Counted from the first letter of the stretch, positions 16,192 to 24,155 are shown. The stretch: 64,000 nucleotides of DNA from Solirubrobacteraceae bacterium (GCA_024711025.1 JANJTP010000002.1:81121-145120); one strand, 5' to 3'. The notes: generated from the sequence alone by a model not told the origin. Program-made: numbers and translations.

Positions 16192-17358
16192 TCATCGGGC
16201 CGTCGCCAGTTCGTCAGTGGTCACCACATCCAGTAGGTCGCGCGCGACATACCGTCGCTGACCCCGCGGGCCTTGCGCAGCCTCGTCGAGCAGGCCGGCG
16301 GCCGCGAGCTGGCGCAGTAGTCGCAGCGCGGTCGGGCGGGCGACGCCGAGTCGGCCTTCGACGAGGCGGCTGGTCACGATCGGGTTCTCGCACATGAGGT
16401 CGACGACCTGCAGTGCGTTGACGCTGCCGAGCTCCGTGGCGGTAGCCCGGTACCGCTCGCGCAACTCGACGATTCGCTCGGCCCGAGCCACGGCGTCGAG
16501 GGACTGCGAGCGGACGACGTCCAGGAACAGCTCGATCCACGGCAGCGCGTCGCCGTCGGTTCGAGTTGCGCTGAGCGCCGCGTAGTAGCGGTCGCGTTCG
16601 CGCTCGATGCCGGCGCTGAGATACAGCAGCGGCGCCGTCAACCTCCCGCGCACGATGAGGAACAGGACCAGCAGCAGACGGCCAAGGCGGCCGTTGCCGT
16701 CGAGGAACGGGTGGATCGTCTCGAACTGGACGTGCAGCAGCGCGTCCTGGACCAGGAGCGGCATGTCCGGCTCCTCGTTGGCGAAGCACTCCCAGTCGGT
16801 AAGTGCCGCCGCGAGCTCGTCGGGCGGTGGAGGGACGAAGCTCGCGGTCTCGAGCGTCGAGCCGGGGCGGCCGATCCAGTTCTGCGTCGTCCGCAGCTCG
16901 CCCGGGCTCCGGTCCGCGCCGCGGACACCGCTGAGCAGCCGGCGATGGCTCTCGAGCAGCATGCGTGCGCTGATCGGGAGTCGCGGCGCTGCGGTGACCG
17001 CCCATTCCATGGCGTCGACGTAGGCGAGGACCTCCTCGACGTCGGCGCTCGGCTGGTCGCCGGCGGCGCCCAGCTCGAAGATCTCGGCAAGGGACGCCTG
17101 CGTGCCCTCGATCATCGTCGACGCGACGGCCTCGCGCAGCAGGTAGGGGCGGATGAGCAGGTGCGGGTTGGGCAGGAGCTGCCCGACGCCGGCCAGTCGG
17201 CCGAGCGCGGCCTCGGCGTCGGCGAGCTTCGACACCAGGCGTGCAGGCAGCTCGAACGCCCGAGGGAGCGGCGCCGGGAAGTACGCGACGTATCCGTGCG
17301 GGCCGGCGGTGCGCCGCGCCCTACCGAACGCGGTGCGTGGGAAGTCGCCGGCGTTCAT
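16192..17358 (-). CDS. Fic-domain AMP transferase with built-in inhibitory helix
   Basis: The 388-residue protein has the N-terminal Fic_N region, an inhibitory helix motif STMIEG (80-85, matching [S/T]xxxE[G/N]) and the catalytic loop HPFLDGNGRLGR (216-227), whose His and Asp/Asn-Gly drive AMP transfer to a protein hydroxyl. The beta-hairpin flap region (about 168-180) precedes it. Residues of about 310-380 form a winged-helix domain (SVNALQVVDLMCENPIVTSRLVEGRLGVARPTALRLL, split around the recognition helix). This is the class II, SoFic-like architecture. ATG 17358 sits eight bases after a -10 hexamer, and an inverted repeat covers the promoter, so the winged helix may bind it for autoregulation. 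Confidence 0.92.
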   Translation of the reverse strand: MNAGDFPRTAFGRARRTAGPHGYVAYFPAPLPRAFELPARLVSKLADAEAALGRLAGVGQLLPNPHLLIRPYLLREAVASTMIEGTQASLAEIFELGAAGDQPSADVEEVLAYVDAMEWAVTAAPRLPISARMLLESHRRLLSGVRGADRSPGELRTTQNWIGRPGSTLETASFVPPPPDELAAALTDWECFANEEPDMPLLVQDALLHVQFETIHPFLDGNGRLGRLLLVLFLIVRGRLTAPLLYLSAGIERERDRYYAALSATRTDGDALPWIELFLDVVRSQSLDAVARAERIVELRERYRATATELGSVNALQVVDLMCENPIVTSRLVEGRLGVARPTALRLLRQLAAAGLLDEAAQGPRGQRRYVARDLLDVVTTDELATAR

Positions 17359-17366
17359 CGATCGAC

Positions 17367-17372
17367 AACCTA
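17367..17372 (-). promoter_or_regulatory. -10 element (TAGGTT) of fic
   Basis: On the complement strand, CATAGGTT is followed after eight bases by ATG 17358, so the mRNA should be nearly leaderless. Confidence 0.45.
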
Positions 17373-17377
17373 TGCGA

Positions 17378-17407
17378 CCCTAACGCTAGACGCAAGTGAC
17401 GTTAGGG
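17378..17407. promoter_or_regulatory. inverted repeat over the fic promoter
   Basis: CCCTAACG (17378-17385) and CGTTAGGG (17400-17407) are perfect 8-bp arms separated by 14 bp. They cover the -35 area of the fic promoter. The bases are AT-richer than the surroundings, as is common for operators. The rest of the gap to 17596 holds nothing I recognise. Confidence 0.5.
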
Positions 17408-17596
17408 ACGATGCGCCACTCGAACGCGCGTGTGCGGGTGAGCGGTGAGGTAGGTCACCGCGCGGCTCGGTATTCCGCGGGCCCGACCTTGCGCCTCGCC
17501 GAGGCCTTCGCCTCGATCGCCTCGACTGAGGGCCAGCGAACCCTGCGCCCGCTCCGCGAGCCGGCGCGACCGATCGCCCCGGCTCCGGGCCGGGGC

Positions 17597-17860
17597 TCAG
17601 CCGTGCAGCTCGATCGAGTGGCCCTCGTACGCCTCGATTCGCTCGGCGGCTGCGTGCAGCAGCTGGTGCGCGACGTCGGACAGCGCGCGCGCCGCGGCGA
17701 GGTCCTGGCCGATGACCGGGACGCTCGGGTCCTCGGGTGCGCGCTTGGCCTGGCCGAAGCCGTGGTAGCGCTGGTTCGCCAGCTCGAGCACGGCGTCGGC
17801 GCGAGTCCGGTCGCCCTCCTCGGTGAACGCCACGTTCACGCGCCAGATCTGGTCGGGCAT
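17597..17860 (-). CDS. DUF1876 family protein
   Basis: The 87-residue protein matches the DUF1876 pattern: IWRVNVAFTEEGDRTRADAVLEL at the start, a GFGQAKRAPEDPSVPVIGQDLA middle with the conserved P-D/x-VPxIGxELA, and the helix ARALSDVAHQLLHAAAERIE. The family is small and mainly actinobacterial, has a double-stranded-RNA-binding-like fold, and its role is unknown. ATG 17860 has a GGAGGT site six bases upstream; the longer frame to 18076 is out of character. Confidence 0.85.
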   Translation of the reverse strand: MPDQIWRVNVAFTEEGDRTRADAVLELANQRYHGFGQAKRAPEDPSVPVIGQDLAAARALSDVAHQLLHAAAERIEAYEGHSIELHG

Positions 17861-18010
17861 GGAACACCTCCGTGCGGCAGTTGATCGTGGACGTATCGTC
17901 CCGCGTTCGAGCCCGCGATGGAAGAGGCGCCTCGCCTGGCGCGAGGCGTCGTGCGGCCGCAGAGCAAGGCGCAGCGAAGCCAAGCCCGCCCTGTGTAGTA
18001 ACGACGCGCG

Positions 18011-18090
18011 CACCCCAGCGCCGGCCTCGTCACAGCGCCGGCACCCCAGCGCCGGCGCTACAAGCACCGGCGTCACGGCGCCGGCGTCAC
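18011..18090. repeat. GCGCCGGC-rich short repeats
   Basis: CACCCCAGCGCCGGC occurs at 18011-18025 and 18042-18056, and the related CACAGCGCCGGC and CACGGCGCCGGC units fill the rest, giving about six GCGCCGGC-like cores in 80 bp. It lies beyond the nitroreductase stop codon and upstream of the DUF1876 gene, and may have grown by slippage. Confidence 0.5.
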
Positions 18091-18599
18091 AGCACCTCCA
18101 CGACGTCCTCGAACGGCAGGCGGTTCGCTCGGTCGATCCACTCCTGGGGCGTGCGGCGCTCGGGCGAGCTCGGACGGAGCGGGTGGCCGAAAGAGAGCAC
18201 GATCGCGACGTGCTCCTCCGGGCCGAGGCTCAGGGCGCGCTCGATCCGCGCGGCGTCGGCGATCCCGTTCGGCGAGCCGCCGATCCCCTCGCCCCACGCG
18301 GTGAGCAGCATGTTCTGAGCGGCGCGTCCCGCGTCGAAGGCGAGCGGCCCCTTGCCGGCGGTGACCACCGCGACGATCAGCGCGGCGCCGAGCAGGTTGG
18401 TCGGCTCGAACACGGCCCGCGCCGCCTCGGCGACCCGTGCGGGGTCGCGGAGAACCACGAACCGGCGGGCCTGGCGGTTCTGGGCGCTGCCCGCCAGCCG
18501 GCCCGCCTCGAGGATCCGGCGCTCGGCGTCCTCGGAGATCGGTTGCCGGTCGTACTTGCGCACCTCGCGCCGGCTGACGACGGTGAGGAATGTGTCCAT
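18087..18599 (-). CDS. nitroreductase family protein
   Basis: The 170-residue protein has the flavin-binding nitroreductase layout: SRREVRKYDRQPISEDAERRILEAGRLAGSAQN split around the FMN-contacting RREVRKY, then RFVVLRDPARV, DAGRAAQNMLLTAWGEGIGG and the C-terminal VLSFGHPLRPSSPERR. At 170 residues it is short but complete for the F420/FMN-type small subfamily. It should reduce a nitro, enone or quinone substrate with NAD(P)H, though the substrate cannot be read. ATG 18599 is six bases after a TACGCT hexamer. Confidence 0.87.
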   Translation of the reverse strand: MDTFLTVVSRREVRKYDRQPISEDAERRILEAGRLAGSAQNRQARRFVVLRDPARVAEAARAVFEPTNLLGAALIVAVVTAGKGPLAFDAGRAAQNMLLTAWGEGIGGSPNGIADAARIERALSLGPEEHVAIVLSFGHPLRPSSPERRTPQEWIDRANRLPFEDVVEVL

Positions 18600-18605
18600 G
18601 GCGAC

Positions 18606-18611
18606 AGCGTA
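18606..18611 (-). promoter_or_regulatory. -10 element (TACGCT) of the nitroreductase gene
   Basis: Six bases separate it from ATG 18599 on the complement strand, predicting a leaderless mRNA. Confidence 0.45.
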
Positions 18612-18670
18612 GGTCGATCGCGTGACCACCGCAGCATCTTCCGGCGGCTGGAGCTCGCCGCCCGCCGTGG

Positions 18671-19321
18671 TCAGCCCGTCCCACCCTCCAGGCTGAGCAG
18701 TCGAGCCTTGGCCTGCGTGCCGCCGCGATAGTCGCCCAGCGCGCCGCCCGTGCGCAGCACGCGATGGCAGGGCACGAGGATCGGCAGCGGATTGGTGGCG
18801 AGAGCCGTCCCGGCCGCGCGGGCCGCCTTGGGCCTGCCCGCCCGGGTCGCGACCTGCGCGTAGGAGGCCGTCCGCCCGTAGGGGATCTGCGCCGTCGCGC
18901 GCAGCACCTCGCGGCGGAACCCGGTCGTCAGACGCCAGTCGAGCGCCACGTCGAACTCTCGGCGCCCGCCGTCGAAGTACTCGTCGAGCTGGCGGCGTGC
19001 GCGGGTCAGTGATTCGCGGGGGGTTAGCAGCACCCTCGCCGAGATCCGACGAGCAAGCTCGTCCAGGATCTCGTCCTCGTCCTCGCTCGGCAGCCCGAGC
19101 CGGACGAGCCCGTCCGTCGTCGCGGCGATCAGGAGCGGCCCCAGCGGCGAGTCGTGGCGCTCGAAGGCGACGTCGACCAGGCCCTGCGCGGTGGCTCGCG
19201 TCGTCAGCTCGTGCCGGATCCGCTCCCACTCCGCCGGGGCGGGGTCGGCGGCGCCGCGCAGGGACGCCGTCAGCTGCTCGAGGTCATGCTCGCGGTCTCG
19301 CTCTTCGCGCTTGTCGGTCAT
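18671..19321 (-). CDS. methylated-DNA--protein-cysteine methyltransferase
   Basis: The 216-residue protein repairs O6-alkylguanine by irreversible transfer to its active-site cysteine. The C-terminal domain is intact: IPYGRTASYAQVATRAGRPKAARAAGTALATN (helix-turn-helix and arginine finger, here noted in two parts) and the acceptor PCHRV (184-188), then GGALGDYRGG. The N-terminal 55 residues (MTDKREERDREHDLEQL) are an extra helical, charged segment. ATG 19321 is chosen; a TTG at 19360 overlaps the sigma factor stop (TTGA), so translation may begin there and be coupled. Cotranscription with an ECF sigma factor suggests an alkylation or stress regulon. Confidence 0.9.
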   Translation of the reverse strand: MTDKREERDREHDLEQLTASLRGAADPAPAEWERIRHELTTRATAQGLVDVAFERHDSPLGPLLIAATTDGLVRLGLPSEDEDEILDELARRISARVLLTPRESLTRARRQLDEYFDGGRREFDVALDWRLTTGFRREVLRATAQIPYGRTASYAQVATRAGRPKAARAAGTALATNPLPILVPCHRVLRTGGALGDYRGGTQAKARLLSLEGGTG

Positions 19322-19356
19322 GTCCGTTGGACGGTGCCCCGGCACGGAATGTGAGA

Positions 19357-19899
19357 TCAACGCGCGTCGTCCTCGGCGACGAGCGCCCTCAGCCTGCTGA
19401 CGCCCTCGAAGACGTTGCGTCGCGCCGCGGCCTCGGAGATCTGCATCGCCTCGGCGATCTCGCGATGGGTCAGCTCGCCCGCGAAGCGCAGCGCGACGGC
19501 TTCGCGCTGCTTGGCGGGCAGCTCGCGCACGCTCGCCCAGAGCGCCGCGCCCGCGAGCCGGCGATCGGGTGCGGCGTCGTGGCTCGGGGCGTCCAGGATC
19601 GCGGGGTCGCCGACGGGCTCGGGCGCGCCTGCCCGGGCGCGATGGGCGTCGATCGCCTTGCGGGCGGCGATCGAGAGCAGCCAGGAGCGGGTCGCGCCGG
19701 CGTCGCGCAGCGTGTCGTAGGCCCGCAGCGCGGACAGCATCGTTTCCTGGAAGCAGTCCTCGGCTCGGTCGGCCCCGACCCGTGCCGCGCAGAACCGCAA
19801 CACGGTCGGCCCGTGGCGTTCGACCACGCGTTCGAACGGCGGCAGCCGCGTCGCCGCGGGCTCTTCGCCGGTCCGGCTCGCTGGGCGATCCCGTGCCAT
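19357..19899 (-). CDS. ECF sigma factor
   Basis: The 180-residue protein has region 2 (FERVVERHGPTVLRFCAARVGADRAEDCFQETML, split around the DCFQET core, then RSWLLSIAARKAIDAHRAR) and region 4 (LPAKQREAVALRFAGELTHREIAEAMQISEAAARRNVFEGVSRLRAL, with its helix-turn-helix). It is an alternative sigma directing polymerase to a stress regulon. No canonical anti-sigma gene is adjacent; the only co-operonic gene is the MGMT. ATG 19899 was chosen because region 2 begins about 25 residues later. The gene is divergent from yceI with 105 bp between. Confidence 0.9.
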   Translation of the reverse strand: MARDRPASRTGEEPAATRLPPFERVVERHGPTVLRFCAARVGADRAEDCFQETMLSALRAYDTLRDAGATRSWLLSIAARKAIDAHRARAGAPEPVGDPAILDAPSHDAAPDRRLAGAALWASVRELPAKQREAVALRFAGELTHREIAEAMQISEAAARRNVFEGVSRLRALVAEDDAR

Positions 19900-19963
19900 G
19901 TGTGATCGTGTCTCGCCTCGCCTGGGCGACGGGGAATTGGGCCCGCGCGGGGTACCTGCGGAG

Positions 19964-19969
19964 TACGAT
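19964..19969 (+). promoter_or_regulatory. -10 element (TACGAT) of the YceI gene
   Basis: The predicted start near 19976 gives a leader of about 28 nt that includes the GGGAGG ribosome binding site before ATG 20005. Confidence 0.4.
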
Positions 19970-20004
19970 AGGCCCACGGAGAGAGACGACGCCGGGAGGT
20001 TCGC

Positions 20005-20559
20005 ATGGTCACTCGCACCACCCCACTCGTTCCCGTCGGCACCTGGGTCGTAGACCCCACGCACTCGAGCGTCGACTTCGCCGTGAAGCACATGGGGATC
20101 GCCACGGTCCGAGGGTCGTTCGGCGACTTCGAGGGCAGCCTCGGGGTCGGCGAGGATCTCGCGAGGTCTGAGGTCCACGGCAGCGTCAAGGTGGCGTCGA
20201 TCGACACCAACGAGGAGCAGCGGGACGCCCACCTGCGCTCCGCGGACTTCTTCGACGCGGACGAGTTTCCGGAGATCACGTTCAGGTCGACGCGCATCGA
20301 GCCGATCGACGACGAGTCCTCGCGCGTCTTCGGCGACCTGACGATGCACGGCATCACGCGCGAGGTGAGGCTGGACGTCGTCTTCCAGGGCACCGACGTC
20401 GATCCCTGGGGCAACCAGCGCGTCGGGCTCGAGGTCGTCGGCGTACTCAGGCGCAGCGACTTCGACATGAAGTTCAACCAGGCGCTCGGCAGCGGCAACG
20501 TGCTGGTCGGCGACAAGGTCAACGTGTCGCTCGACATCTCCGCCGTCAAGCAGGGCTGA
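20005..20559 (+). CDS. YceI family polyisoprenoid-binding protein
   Basis: This 184-residue lipocalin-like protein opens GTWVVDPTHSSVDFAVKHMG, then has TVRGSFGDFEG, the FFDADEFPEITFRST strand pair, FGDLTMHGITREV and the terminal NVSLDISAVKQ, all standard for YceI. The family binds long-chain isoprenoids or amphiphiles in a beta barrel. There is no signal peptide, so this copy is cytoplasmic. GGGAGG lies six bases before ATG 20005. Confidence 0.92.
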   Translation: MVTRTTPLVPVGTWVVDPTHSSVDFAVKHMGIATVRGSFGDFEGSLGVGEDLARSEVHGSVKVASIDTNEEQRDAHLRSADFFDADEFPEITFRSTRIEPIDDESSRVFGDLTMHGITREVRLDVVFQGTDVDPWGNQRVGLEVVGVLRRSDFDMKFNQALGSGNVLVGDKVNVSLDISAVKQG

Positions 20560-20586
20560 CGGCAAACGACGGCAAGCCCTCATAAC

Positions 20587-20604
20587 TGAGACGCCTTTGT
20601 CTCA
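20587..20604. promoter_or_regulatory. palindromic operator before the hemerythrin gene
   Basis: TGAGAC-N6-GTCTCA is a perfect 6-bp inverted repeat centred where the -35 of the following promoter should be (its -10 is TAGGAT at 20614-20619). The spacing and symmetry fit a TetR-like repressor. Confidence 0.5.
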
Positions 20605-20613
20605 CCCCAATGC

Positions 20614-20619
20614 TAGGAT
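20614..20619 (+). promoter_or_regulatory. -10 element (TAGGAT) of the hemerythrin gene
   Basis: TGC precedes TAGGAT. The leader would be about 30 nt and contains GAGGGAG before ATG 20656. Confidence 0.45.
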
Positions 20620-20655
20620 GATGCTCACGAGCCCAGCCCGAGCGAGGGAGTCGTC

Positions 20656-21114
20656 ATGAGCAGCACCCAGGCCTTCCGCAACGAGCATGCCGCGCTGCTC
20701 GAACACGTCGAGCACCTGCGCGTCGCCGCTGCGCAGATCCCCGAGATGACGCCCGACGAGCGCGGGCAGACGACGCAGCGCATCCTCGCGTTCCTGAAGG
20801 GCACGCTGGTCCCGCACGCCGAGGCCGAGGAGCGCGTCCTCTATCCCGCCGTCGCGGACGTCCTGGGCAATGCCGAGGCGACGGCGACGATGATCAGCGA
20901 CCATCGCGCGATCGTCGCCCGCATCGACGCCCTGGCGGCGACCGACGCCGGCGACGTGGCGCGCCTCCAGGAGCTTCTTTACGGGATCTATGCCCTGTTG
21001 ATCGTCCACTTCCACAAGGAGGAGGACGACTATCTACCGCTGCTGGAGCGCAGGCCGCCCGCGGAGGTCGCGGCGATCTTCGAGCGCATGGGCGGTCACG
21101 ACCACGTCCACTGA
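20656..21114 (+). CDS. hemerythrin-like HHE-domain protein
   Basis: The 152-residue all-helical protein carries the metal ligands of a di-iron hemerythrin HHE fold: H11 (RNEHAALLEHV), H18/H21, the H-x-x-x-E pair in VPHAEAEERVLYP, H in ISDHRAIVARI, and H-F-H-K-E-E in VHFHKEEDDYLPLLE. Such proteins sense or store oxygen, NO or iron. It stands alone behind its own operator-bearing promoter, so it is probably induced by a specific signal. Confidence 0.88.
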   Translation: MSSTQAFRNEHAALLEHVEHLRVAAAQIPEMTPDERGQTTQRILAFLKGTLVPHAEAEERVLYPAVADVLGNAEATATMISDHRAIVARIDALAATDAGDVARLQELLYGIYALLIVHFHKEEDDYLPLLERRPPAEVAAIFERMGGHDHVH

Positions 21115-21257
21115 TCGGATCCGGGACTCGCCCGCGACCGAGCCGAGTGTCGGATCGGCTCGCGGGAGGGCGTGCCGGCCAGGCCGGACCGAGGGGTCGC
21201 CGCCGGGCGTCGAGCCGGCGGTGCGGCGCGGGTCGGTGGTCGCAAAAGATCGTTCGC

Positions 21258-21263
21258 TAGGCT
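21258..21263 (+). promoter_or_regulatory. -10 element (TAGGCT), leaderless MarR gene
   Basis: GCTAGGCT is followed after seven bases by GTG 21271. Confidence 0.55.
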
Positions 21264-21270
21264 AAGCATC

Positions 21271-21711
21271 GTGCTGGCCAGCTCGATCGAAGCCGACGCC
21301 GCACGTCTGCGGATGGTGCTCGCGCGCGTCGCCCGCCGGCTGCGCCGGGAGGCCGGGGGGGACCTCAGCCCGACGCTGGGGGCCGCCCTCTCGACGATCG
21401 AGGCGCACCAGCCGATCACCCCCGGGGAGCTCGCCGAGCGGGAGCTCGTCCGACCGCCGACGGTCACGCGGATCGTCGCGCAGCTCGAAGCGCGGGGGCT
21501 GATCGCGAGGGTGACCGACGCCGCCGACCGCCGTTCGAGCCTGATCTCGCTGACACCCGCCGGTGCGGCGGCGCTCGCCGAGCTTCGCTCTCGCGGCGCG
21601 GTCTTCCTCGCCGGCCAGCTTCGCGCCCTGAGCGCCGAGGAGCTCGCGGCGCTGCGCGTCGCCGCGGACGTGCTCGAGCGGATCGTCGCGCCCACCGAGG
21701 CGGGGCGATGA
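21271..21711 (+). CDS. MarR family transcriptional regulator
   Basis: The 146-residue protein has the winged helix of MarR regulators: PITPGELAERELVRPPTVTRIVAQLEARGLIARV, with recognition helix RPPTVTRIVAQLE, the wing DAADRRSSLISLTPAG, and long dimerisation helices at both ends. GTG 21271 is chosen because the -10 lies exactly seven bases upstream; the longer frame from 21172 contains that promoter. Its stop overlaps the ATG of the permease gene (ATGA), so it probably regulates that transporter in response to a small ligand. Confidence 0.9.
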   Translation: MLASSIEADAARLRMVLARVARRLRREAGGDLSPTLGAALSTIEAHQPITPGELAERELVRPPTVTRIVAQLEARGLIARVTDAADRRSSLISLTPAGAAALAELRSRGAVFLAGQLRALSAEELAALRVAADVLERIVAPTEAGR

Positions 21712-22862
21712 TCGCCCGCCGGCTCGCCGCCCTGCGCGCCGGCTCGTGGCTCGTGGTCGCCGCCGGCACGCTCGGCGCGTACCTCGTGCTCGCCGCGCTG
21801 GGCGTTCCCGCGGCGATGATCTTCGCGGCGCTGGCCGCCGGCATCGCGTTCGCATTCGCGCGACCGGACAGGCTGCTCGTCGGCCGGCGCTCGTCGGGGG
21901 TCGCCCAGGCGCTCATCGGCGTCAGCCTCGGCGCGTTCGTGAATGCCTCCGCGCTGGGCGCGGTCGGCTCGGAGTGGCTGGCGGTCCTGCTCGTGACGTT
22001 CGGGGCTCTCGTCGTGAGCCTGGCGATCGGCGTGCTGCTGCAGCGCGCGACGAGCATGAACGCCGCCACGGCCACCCTGGGTGCCGTGCCGGGCGGGGCC
22101 GTGGGGATCGTCGCGATGGCCCGCGAGCTCGGCGGCGACGACCGCCTCGTCGCGTTCAGCCAGTACCTGCGGGTCCTCGTCATCCTGCTGATCACGCCGG
22201 CGGCCGCGGCGCTGGCCTTCCCCGCGACGCATGACGCGAGCCGCGCGGTCGTCGCGGCCACGCCGGGGCTGAGCGCCTGGGCGCTCACGATCGCGCTCGC
22301 CGCCGCCGGCTGGCTCGCCGGGCGCGCGATCCGGCTTCCGGCGGCTTCGCTGCTCGGACCGCTGGCGCTCACCTCGATCGCGAGCCTGCTCGCGCCGGGC
22401 GCCGGAATCGCGGTGCCGCCGGTGCTGCTCGAGCTGGCCTTCGCGCTCGTCGGGCTCGACGTCGGCCTTCGCTTCACCCGCCAGACCGTGCTCGAGGCCC
22501 GCGCCCTGCTGACCGCCCTGCTCGTCGCGCTCGCTGCACTGCTGCTGTCCTCGTTCGCGCTCGCCCTGGCGCTCGCGGCGGCGACGCCGATGTCGCTGCT
22601 CGACTCGTACCTCGCGACGACACCGGGCGGCTTCACCGTCGTCGCCGCCGCTGCCTCCGACACCGGCGCGGACACCGCTCTGGTGGTCGGCGTGCAGTCG
22701 ATCCGGATGCTGGTGATGGTCGCGCTGGCGCCGCTCGCGGTCCGCATGACCGTGGGCCTGCTCGAGCGGGAGCAGGCGCGCGCCCGGTGCCGCGTCTCGG
22801 CCCCCGTCGCCGGCATCGCCGGCGCGACCCGGCAGGACGCCGGGACCCGCTGGGGCGGCTGA
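21708..22862 (+). CDS. AbrB-family integral membrane protein
   Basis: The 384-residue protein has about ten hydrophobic helices in two repeats, each with the family's GxxPGGxxxxVAMA-like loop: TLGAVPGGAVGIVAMARELGGDDR in the first half and YLATTPGGFTVVAAAASDTGAD in the second. These mark the AbrB/COG3180 family (once called putative ammonia monooxygenase), now viewed as transporters of unknown substrate. It is translationally coupled to the MarR regulator. About 30 residues at the C-terminus are hydrophilic and not conserved-looking. Confidence 0.87.
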   Translation: MIARRLAALRAGSWLVVAAGTLGAYLVLAALGVPAAMIFAALAAGIAFAFARPDRLLVGRRSSGVAQALIGVSLGAFVNASALGAVGSEWLAVLLVTFGALVVSLAIGVLLQRATSMNAATATLGAVPGGAVGIVAMARELGGDDRLVAFSQYLRVLVILLITPAAAALAFPATHDASRAVVAATPGLSAWALTIALAAAGWLAGRAIRLPAASLLGPLALTSIASLLAPGAGIAVPPVLLELAFALVGLDVGLRFTRQTVLEARALLTALLVALAALLLSSFALALALAAATPMSLLDSYLATTPGGFTVVAAAASDTGADTALVVGVQSIRMLVMVALAPLAVRMTVGLLEREQARARCRVSAPVAGIAGATRQDAGTRWGG

Positions 22863-22895
22863 GCCCGCGGCCGGCTCGACCCCGCTCGGGCTCGT

Positions 22896-23660
22896 TCAGG
22901 ACCGCCGCGCCGGGGCGACCGCATGCCGCGGCTCGAGCTCGGCGGCGAGCGCGCGGGTCGTGTCGTCGAGCCCGGCCAACGCCGGCGCCCCTGCCTCATC
23001 GGCGGGCGCAAGCGCGGCGATGACCGCTCGCTCGGCATCGTCGATCGTCGCGCCGGGCAGCTCGTCCTCGAGCGCGCCGAGCGACCGCGGGTCCCAGTCC
23101 AGCTCGAGCGCCGCGTACACGTCGGCGAGCACCGCCCGCAGGCGCGCGGCGCCGCCGAACGTAAGGAAGCCGCCGAGCAGGGCGGCGCCGCGGATGCGCC
23201 GCTGGGCGGTGCCGATGAGCTTCACTTGTCCGCGAGCGCCGACGCTGTAGTCGCCGCGGCAGTACTCGCCCGGCACGGCACCGACGCGCGCGTCGACGCC
23301 GAGCGCGCCGAGCTCGCGGGCGAGTGAGGCGGAGGTCTCGCGGAACAGCTCCTGCAAGCCGACGAGCGCGCTCGGGGCCGGCGTCACGAGGTCGAAGACG
23401 AGCGTGCGCTCGTCGTACGCCGCGCCGTGTCCACCGGGCCCGCGCAGCACCGGCGTGAAGCCGTGGCGCCGCGCGGCCTGCGCCGCGGCGACGTAGCCCT
23501 CGCGCAGGGCGTCGAGACGCCCGAAGGCGACGGTGGGGGCAGGGCGGTAGAGGCGCAGCGTCGCGGGCAGCTCGCCGCGCGCGGCGCGCAACAGGAGCGC
23601 GTGCGCGATCGCGGCGTCGAGTGTCGGGCCGCCGGTCGATCGCTCGAGCACCACGTCCAT
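22896..23660 (-). CDS. lipoate--protein ligase family protein
   Basis: The 254-residue protein belongs to the BPL/LplA/LipB fold. It shows LRLYRPAPTVAFGRLDAL, the RGPGGHGAAYDERTLVFDLV equivalent of the R-x-S-G-G lipoate pocket, the GEYCRGDYSV segment and the conserved lysine loop GQVKLIGTAQRR that orients the acyl-adenylate or thioester. It should attach or transfer octanoyl or lipoyl groups to E2 or GcvH proteins. A Cys in the GEYC position could indicate a LipM-like octanoyltransferase, but this is uncertain. It begins with ATG 23660. Confidence 0.82.
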   Translation of the reverse strand: MDVVLERSTGGPTLDAAIAHALLLRAARGELPATLRLYRPAPTVAFGRLDALREGYVAAAQAARRHGFTPVLRGPGGHGAAYDERTLVFDLVTPAPSALVGLQELFRETSASLARELGALGVDARVGAVPGEYCRGDYSVGARGQVKLIGTAQRRIRGAALLGGFLTFGGAARLRAVLADVYAALELDWDPRSLGALEDELPGATIDDAERAVIAALAPADEAGAPALAGLDDTTRALAAELEPRHAVAPARRS

Positions 23661-23674
23661 GGGACCGGAGCGGC

Positions 23675-24145
23675 TCAGGGCTCGCAGGGCACGGCGCCGA
23701 TCGCCGCAGCCTCGTCCTTGGCCGTCAGATAGAAGACGTTCGTCGTCTGCCGGCCGGCGAGCGGCTCGAGTCGGTCATCGCCCTCGAGGTAGGCGAACGG
23801 CCTGTATCCGAGCGGCGCGAGGAGCTCCTCGACCTCGGACTCGCCCGAGCGCTCGACCAGCAGGATCGGTCGGTGCGCGGCAAGGGTCCCGGTCAGCCCG
23901 CGCAGCGACATCGCCGACTGGCCGATGTTGGCGCCGACGTCGAGGAACAGGCCCTCGCGCTCGGAGAAGCGGGCGAACGTCCGGAAGTCCGGGTCGTGGG
24001 GGACCCGCAGCAGATAGCGGCCGACGGCCCATGCCTGGTGAGCCCGGTGATACGCGCGAGGCCTGCGGGCGAGCGCCAGCCGGGCGCGGGACTGGAGTCG
24101 CTGCGCGCGCGGATGGTCCAGCAGGTCGCGGGGGTCCGGGGCCAA
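23675..24145 (-). pseudogene. FkbM-type methyltransferase with an internal deletion
   Basis: The 156-residue frame reads FLDVGANIGQSAMSLR (the SAM-binding start of an FkbM domain, residues 67-82), then jumps directly to GLTGTLAAHRPILLVER (83-99), which belongs to the region after the substrate-binding middle of the domain, and ends with the usual GYRPFAY and TTNVFYL. About 100-130 residues of a normal FkbM domain, including the EPNP strand and the KIDVEG motif, are missing in frame. It is therefore probably inactive. The frame is open from TTG 24145, which lies about ten bases after a TACCCT hexamer. A short remnant under selection cannot be excluded. Confidence 0.65.
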
Positions 24146-24155
24146 GGCCGGGCGC

